In this document: in pieces, positions 61,292 to 64,000 of the stretch | How the letters are laid out: every line of letters begins with the position of its first letter | Position numbering within the stretch: position 1 is the stretch's first letter | DNA from: Haloactinomyces albus | GTDB lineage: Bacteria; Actinomycetota; Actinomycetes; Mycobacteriales; Pseudonocardiaceae | DNA: 64,000 bases | Direction of reading: 5' to 3' | Assembly: GCF_031458135.1 (NCBI RefSeq) | Contig: NZ_JAVDXW010000001.1 | Coordinates: forward strand, 124,001 to 188,000 | Translations under genes and position numbers: made by a program | Notes under the pieces: generated by a model | The model's input: the letters and a program-made list of their open reading frames with translations, nothing else | Database searches by the model: none | Told to the model about the DNA's origin: nothing

Positions 61292-62140
61292 TCAGGAAGT
61301 CACGGTCGCGGGGGCCAGCAGTGCGCGTGCGGCATCGTGCCTGTCGCGGAGGAATTCCTGCGGCCCGAGCTCGGCGAGCCGGTCGAGATCGGGGGCTTCG
61401 ACGCTGACCGGCAGGTCATCGGGTACCGCGCCGAGCAGTGCGGCCAGGGGCAACGCACCGTGCCCCGGCTCCTGCCGGGGAGCAGCACGGATTTGCAGGT
61501 AGGTCAGCAGGGCGGGATCCAGGGCACGGACGTCGTCGACCGAGTCGCCGCACCGCTGCAGATGCAGCGCATCGAGCAGCACACCACCACCGTCGGAGCG
61601 CTCGGCGATACGGCGGGCCTGTTCCACGGTGCGGACCTGCTTGTCGGGCATGGCTTCCAGTGCCGGGCGGATCTCGTACAGCTTGGCGCGTTCGACGAGC
61701 GCTGCGAACGTGTCGGCGGCCCGGTCCGGGTCCGGATCTTCACACGTCACGTTGAGGAATCGAGCGCCGAGCCGGACACCGGTTTCGAGGACGTGCTCGT
61801 AGTCGGCAACAGCGGTGTCCGGTTGCAGGGAGGTGATCTCGACATCGAGCACGGCCAGTCCCGTGGCCTGCAACCGACGCACCGTTTCCAGCAGCATCGG
61901 CGAGCCGACATCGACCGGCCATCGCCGTTCCTGACCGGTGGTCGTGGCCACGCGCAGGCCGACGCAGTCGAATCCGGCCTGCGCAGCGATGGTCACCAGG
62001 TCCGGCGGCGGCACGTTCAACGCGGTGAGATGGCCGATGCCCAACCGGCGACGCTCGTTCGTCGGAGGTTCTCCCGCCAGGGGGTGATCCGACCGGGATT
62101 CCTCCGGCAGGAAACCGTCCTGCGAGGACTGGTGGAACAT
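61292..62140 (-). CDS. TIM-barrel sugar isomerase/epimerase-like protein
   Basis: The 282-residue protein belongs to the xylose isomerase-like TIM-barrel group (AP endonuclease 2 fold). ATG 62140 follows GGAG by seven bases. Conserved pieces include LGIGHLTALNVPPPDLVTIAA-type start strands, VLDVEITSL, RFLNVTCEDPDP, IRPALEAMPDKQVRTVEQA and VLLDALHLQRCGDS, which place metal-binding glutamate, aspartate and histidine at strand ends. Members include hydroxypyruvate, inosose and sugar-phosphate isomerases; the substrate cannot be chosen. It forms a unit with the dehydrogenase upstream (62-bp gap). Confidence 0.78.
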   Translation of the reverse strand: MFHQSSQDGFLPEESRSDHPLAGEPPTNERRRLGIGHLTALNVPPPDLVTIAAQAGFDCVGLRVATTTGQERRWPVDVGSPMLLETVRRLQATGLAVLDVEITSLQPDTAVADYEHVLETGVRLGARFLNVTCEDPDPDRAADTFAALVERAKLYEIRPALEAMPDKQVRTVEQARRIAERSDGGGVLLDALHLQRCGDSVDDVRALDPALLTYLQIRAAPRQEPGHGALPLAALLGAVPDDLPVSVEAPDLDRLAELGPQEFLRDRHDAARALLAPATVTS

Positions 62141-62202
62141 GGAATTCTCCTGTACGGCCCTGTGCGGATCTCGCTTCGGGCCGGTGTCGGCGTCGATGGC
62201 CG

Positions 62203-63195
62203 TCACGGTTCGGCGGACCATCGAGTGAGGTCGATCCAGGACTTTCCGGGCACATCGCGGGCGGCGTCCATCGCACTCGCGGCATGGGCAGCCGTGGCAC
62301 TGGCCTGAAGGATGCGCTCGGGCTTCAGGTCCCTCTCGTGCAGCCAATCCCTGGTTCGGGCGAAGTCCACGGGATGGTCGTAGATGAGAGCTCCCCGCAG
62401 CGTGAGTTGGCGTTGCACGATTTCCTGCGTGACCACCGGGTACGGTGCGGCGCTCTGCCCGATGAGAGACACCACGGCGAGCTTGTCGGCTGCCCGCATG
62501 GCGTCGTGGAAGCCCTGCTCCACCCCGGAGCACTCGAACACGTGGGAATAGCATCGTTCGGCGCTGTCGGCCGTGGTCGCTCCCAACGACAGCGCGAGAG
62601 CGAGTCGACCGGGATGGGGTTCGCTGACCACGGGCTGCACCCCGGCGGCGAGCAGGCACAGGCAGATCAACAGCCCCTGCGATCCTGCTCCGATGACCAG
62701 GCAGGTCTCTCCCGACCGGATTCCGGAGCGCCGGACGGCGGCCTGGGCCACCGCCAGGGGCTCGAAGCACACCAGTCGTTCCACGGGCCATTCCTGCGGT
62801 ACGGGCCAGGCGAAGCGCGCGGGCACGGCTGCGTATTCCGACAGCAGACCGAGCCGGTTGATGCCGACGATGCCGCGGTGTTCGCACGCCGAGGTGTACC
62901 CGGCCCGGCACTGCTCGCACTCCAGGCAGCAGTAGTTGGGTTCGATGACCACGGTCTCACCGACGCGGCGATCGGTGACCGCCGAACCCACCGCCACGAT
63001 CTCGCCGCATCCCTCGTGGCCGAGTACCCACGGCATTTCGGCCGGGGCTCGCTTGCCGTCGTACAGGGTGAGGTCGGAGCCGCAGAGGCCGACCCCACGC
63101 ATCTGCACGACCACCTCGTGCTCCCCGCAGGCAGGGTCGGGCCAGTCGTCGACGAGTTCCAGTGTGCGGGGCGCGGTGAACGTGAGAGCCCTCAT
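62203..63195 (-). CDS. Zinc-dependent alcohol/polyol dehydrogenase (MDR)
   Basis: This 330-residue medium-chain dehydrogenase starts at ATG 63195 after GGTGAG. The catalytic zinc site is shown by GLCGSDLTLYDG (cysteine near residue 38) and GHEGCGEIVAVG (HE near 60). A structural zinc lobe has CCLECEQCRAGYTSAC (four cysteines near 88-103), and the NAD motif is GAGSQGLL (about 170). This is typical of sorbitol/threonine-type dehydrogenases. With the TIM-barrel protein it suggests a polyol or sugar-acid catabolic pair controlled by one of the two flanking IclR regulators. Confidence 0.85.
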   Translation of the reverse strand: MRALTFTAPRTLELVDDWPDPACGEHEVVVQMRGVGLCGSDLTLYDGKRAPAEMPWVLGHEGCGEIVAVGSAVTDRRVGETVVIEPNYCCLECEQCRAGYTSACEHRGIVGINRLGLLSEYAAVPARFAWPVPQEWPVERLVCFEPLAVAQAAVRRSGIRSGETCLVIGAGSQGLLICLCLLAAGVQPVVSEPHPGRLALALSLGATTADSAERCYSHVFECSGVEQGFHDAMRAADKLAVVSLIGQSAAPYPVVTQEIVQRQLTLRGALIYDHPVDFARTRDWLHERDLKPERILQASATAAHAASAMDAARDVPGKSWIDLTRWSAEP

Positions 63196-63650
63196 CGCCG
63201 CGACTCACCTTGCCCACGCACCTCACCGGTACTGAAAAGCCGCAGCTCGATACGGCTCGAGGGTGCTTGCATCATCCACCGCCTTGTTCCGCAACCACAT
63301 CACCGCGAAGGAAACCCCCGCAGGAGCCCGTGTCCGCAATGGATCTTGCCCGCACGATGGGTACCCCGCCGCACAGTGGTCGCTGTGCCACTTTGGTCGG
63401 AATACGAACTTTAGTTCTTCATCCGAACAACAGGCTAGCCGTCGCGACATACCCGGTCAACGGCGGCCCTCACCGCGATGGCCATGTTCGCATTGCGAAC
63501 ACAACTGGCGAACACGGGTCATGCGCGCGGACCGTGCACGGAGATCATGAGCACAGGCTCGAACAACGGTCACGACCGAAAGCGGTCACGCACGGGCGAC
63601 TTCCTCACCCACGGCTGAAGCCGGGAACCTGCACGCTACATTTCTCCTGA
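63196..63650 (-). other. Intergenic region with dehydrogenase promoter candidates
   Basis: No credible coding frame is seen in these 455 bp. They separate two minus-strand genes and should hold the dehydrogenase promoter. The most distinctive piece is the inverted repeat at 63406-63417. Confidence 0.4.
63406..63417. promoter_or_regulatory. Candidate IclR operator upstream of the dehydrogenase
   Basis: GAACT (63406-63410), TT, AGTTC (63413-63417), in an A/T-richer patch about 210 bp before the dehydrogenase start. A GAAC/GTTC theme also occurs at 60401-60415 before the first IclR gene. Confidence 0.35.
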
Positions 63651-64000
63651 TCAGCGCGGTATGCCACCCGAACGTGCATCCGGCGCGACCTGGAGATCCG
63701 CCTCGATACGCGCCGCCGTTTCCAGCAGCGGCGGGAGGAGCACGCGCCGGGCATGCTCACCACTGGTGCGGCTGGCGTGGGAGGAGACGTTCATCGCCGC
63801 CACGACCTGTTCGGAGCGGCCCCGTATCGGTGCGGCCAACGAGCGAAGGCCCGCCTCCAGTTCCTGGTCGACCAGGCACCAGCCCTGCGCCCGGACCCGA
63901 TCGAGCTCACCACGCAGGGCATCCCGGGTCTTCAGGGTGTGCGGGGCCAACGGCTCGGGCTGCACCCGATGCAGGTAGTCCTCCAGTTCGGCCTCGGGAA
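63651..64000 (-). CDS. IclR-family regulator, C-terminal part (runs off the window)
   Basis: The minus-strand frame is open to the right edge and stops with TGA at 63653-63651. The visible 115 or so residues are the C-terminal half of an IclR effector domain: LDRVRAQGWCLVDQELEAGL, a SLAAPIRGRSEQVVAAMNVS segment and a final LLPPLLETAARIEADLQ helix, parallel to the regulator at 60443-61228. The DNA-binding part lies beyond 64000. It is a second IclR gene at this locus and may control the dehydrogenase unit downstream on its strand. Confidence 0.85.
   Translation of the reverse strand, partial: PEAELEDYLHRVQPEPLAPHTLKTRDALRGELDRVRAQGWCLVDQELEAGLRSLAAPIRGRSEQVVAAMNVSSHASRTSGEHARRVLLPPLLETAARIEADLQVAPDARSGGIPR

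Overview
The window is chromosomal DNA of a high-GC actinomycete. Almost every gene has strong G/C third-position bias, GTG and TTG starts occur, and the content (isorenieratene-type carotenoid operon, hopanoid operon, Ku, a helix-turn-helix/DUF397 pair, PucR and IclR regulators, orphan cytochrome b) fits a Pseudonocardiales-like organism. The genus cannot be fixed from this sequence alone. I see no rRNA, tRNA, CRISPR array, insertion sequence, phage gene or replication origin.

Layout. (1) 1-9.7 kb: the tail of a membrane protein, a YwaF-like membrane protein with a partner, an Fpg/Nei DNA glycosylase, selA-selB for selenocysteine, Ku, and a ClpC-type unfoldase behind a HAIR-like heat-shock operator. 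(2) 9.7-12.2 kb: 3-hydroxybutyrate dehydrogenase with an MHS-type transporter. (3) 12.2-20.3 kb: a decayed sortase, a PucR-type regulator, a membrane molybdopterin oxidoreductase and a fasciclin lipoprotein sharing a SigK-like promoter motif, then an epimerase, a DUF2064 protein and a GT2 glycosyltransferase. (4) 20.3-28.7 kb: the operon crtI-crtB-idi-crtYc-crtYd-methyltransferase-crtU, probably making isorenieratene, followed by a secreted protein and a Rieske protein. (5) 28.8-32.3 kb: a small helical protein, a universal stress protein, an orphan qcrB and a DUF2267 protein. (6) 32.4-36.6 kb: a glycosyltransferase fused to a wax-ester/DGAT-type acyltransferase, overlapped by a DMT-type permease and a short-chain dehydrogenase. 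(7) 36.7-50.2 kb: the hopanoid region, with a six-gene minus-strand operon (fused hpnC-hpnD, hpnE, polyprenyl synthase, shc, hpnG, hpnH), a second MGDG-synthase-like glycosyltransferase, two more DMT-type permeases, a 29-residue membrane protein with its own promoter and terminator, and the C-3 methylase hpnR. (8) 50.3-58.8 kb: a PRC-barrel and mechanosensitive-type membrane pair, a short transketolase, Tex, and an ABC exporter behind a MerR-type promoter. (9) 58.8-64 kb: DUF397 and HTH genes, a small acidic protein, and two IclR regulators bracketing a dehydrogenase and a TIM-barrel isomerase/epimerase.

How the parts work together. Much of 20-50 kb concerns isoprenoid and membrane lipids: carotenoids, 3-methylated extended hopanoids, and two diacylglycerol-glycosyltransferase-like enzymes lying near or overlapping DMT-type membrane proteins. 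The most unusual item is the glycosyltransferase-acyltransferase fusion at 32.5-34.9 kb with its two overlapping partners. I infer a lipid-modification system related to the nearby hopanoid region, but its substrate is not visible in the sequence. Several short stress-type units (DUF2267, the 29-residue protein, possibly the mechanosensitive/PRC pair) carry SigB/SigF-like promoters, which suggests a shared envelope-stress response.
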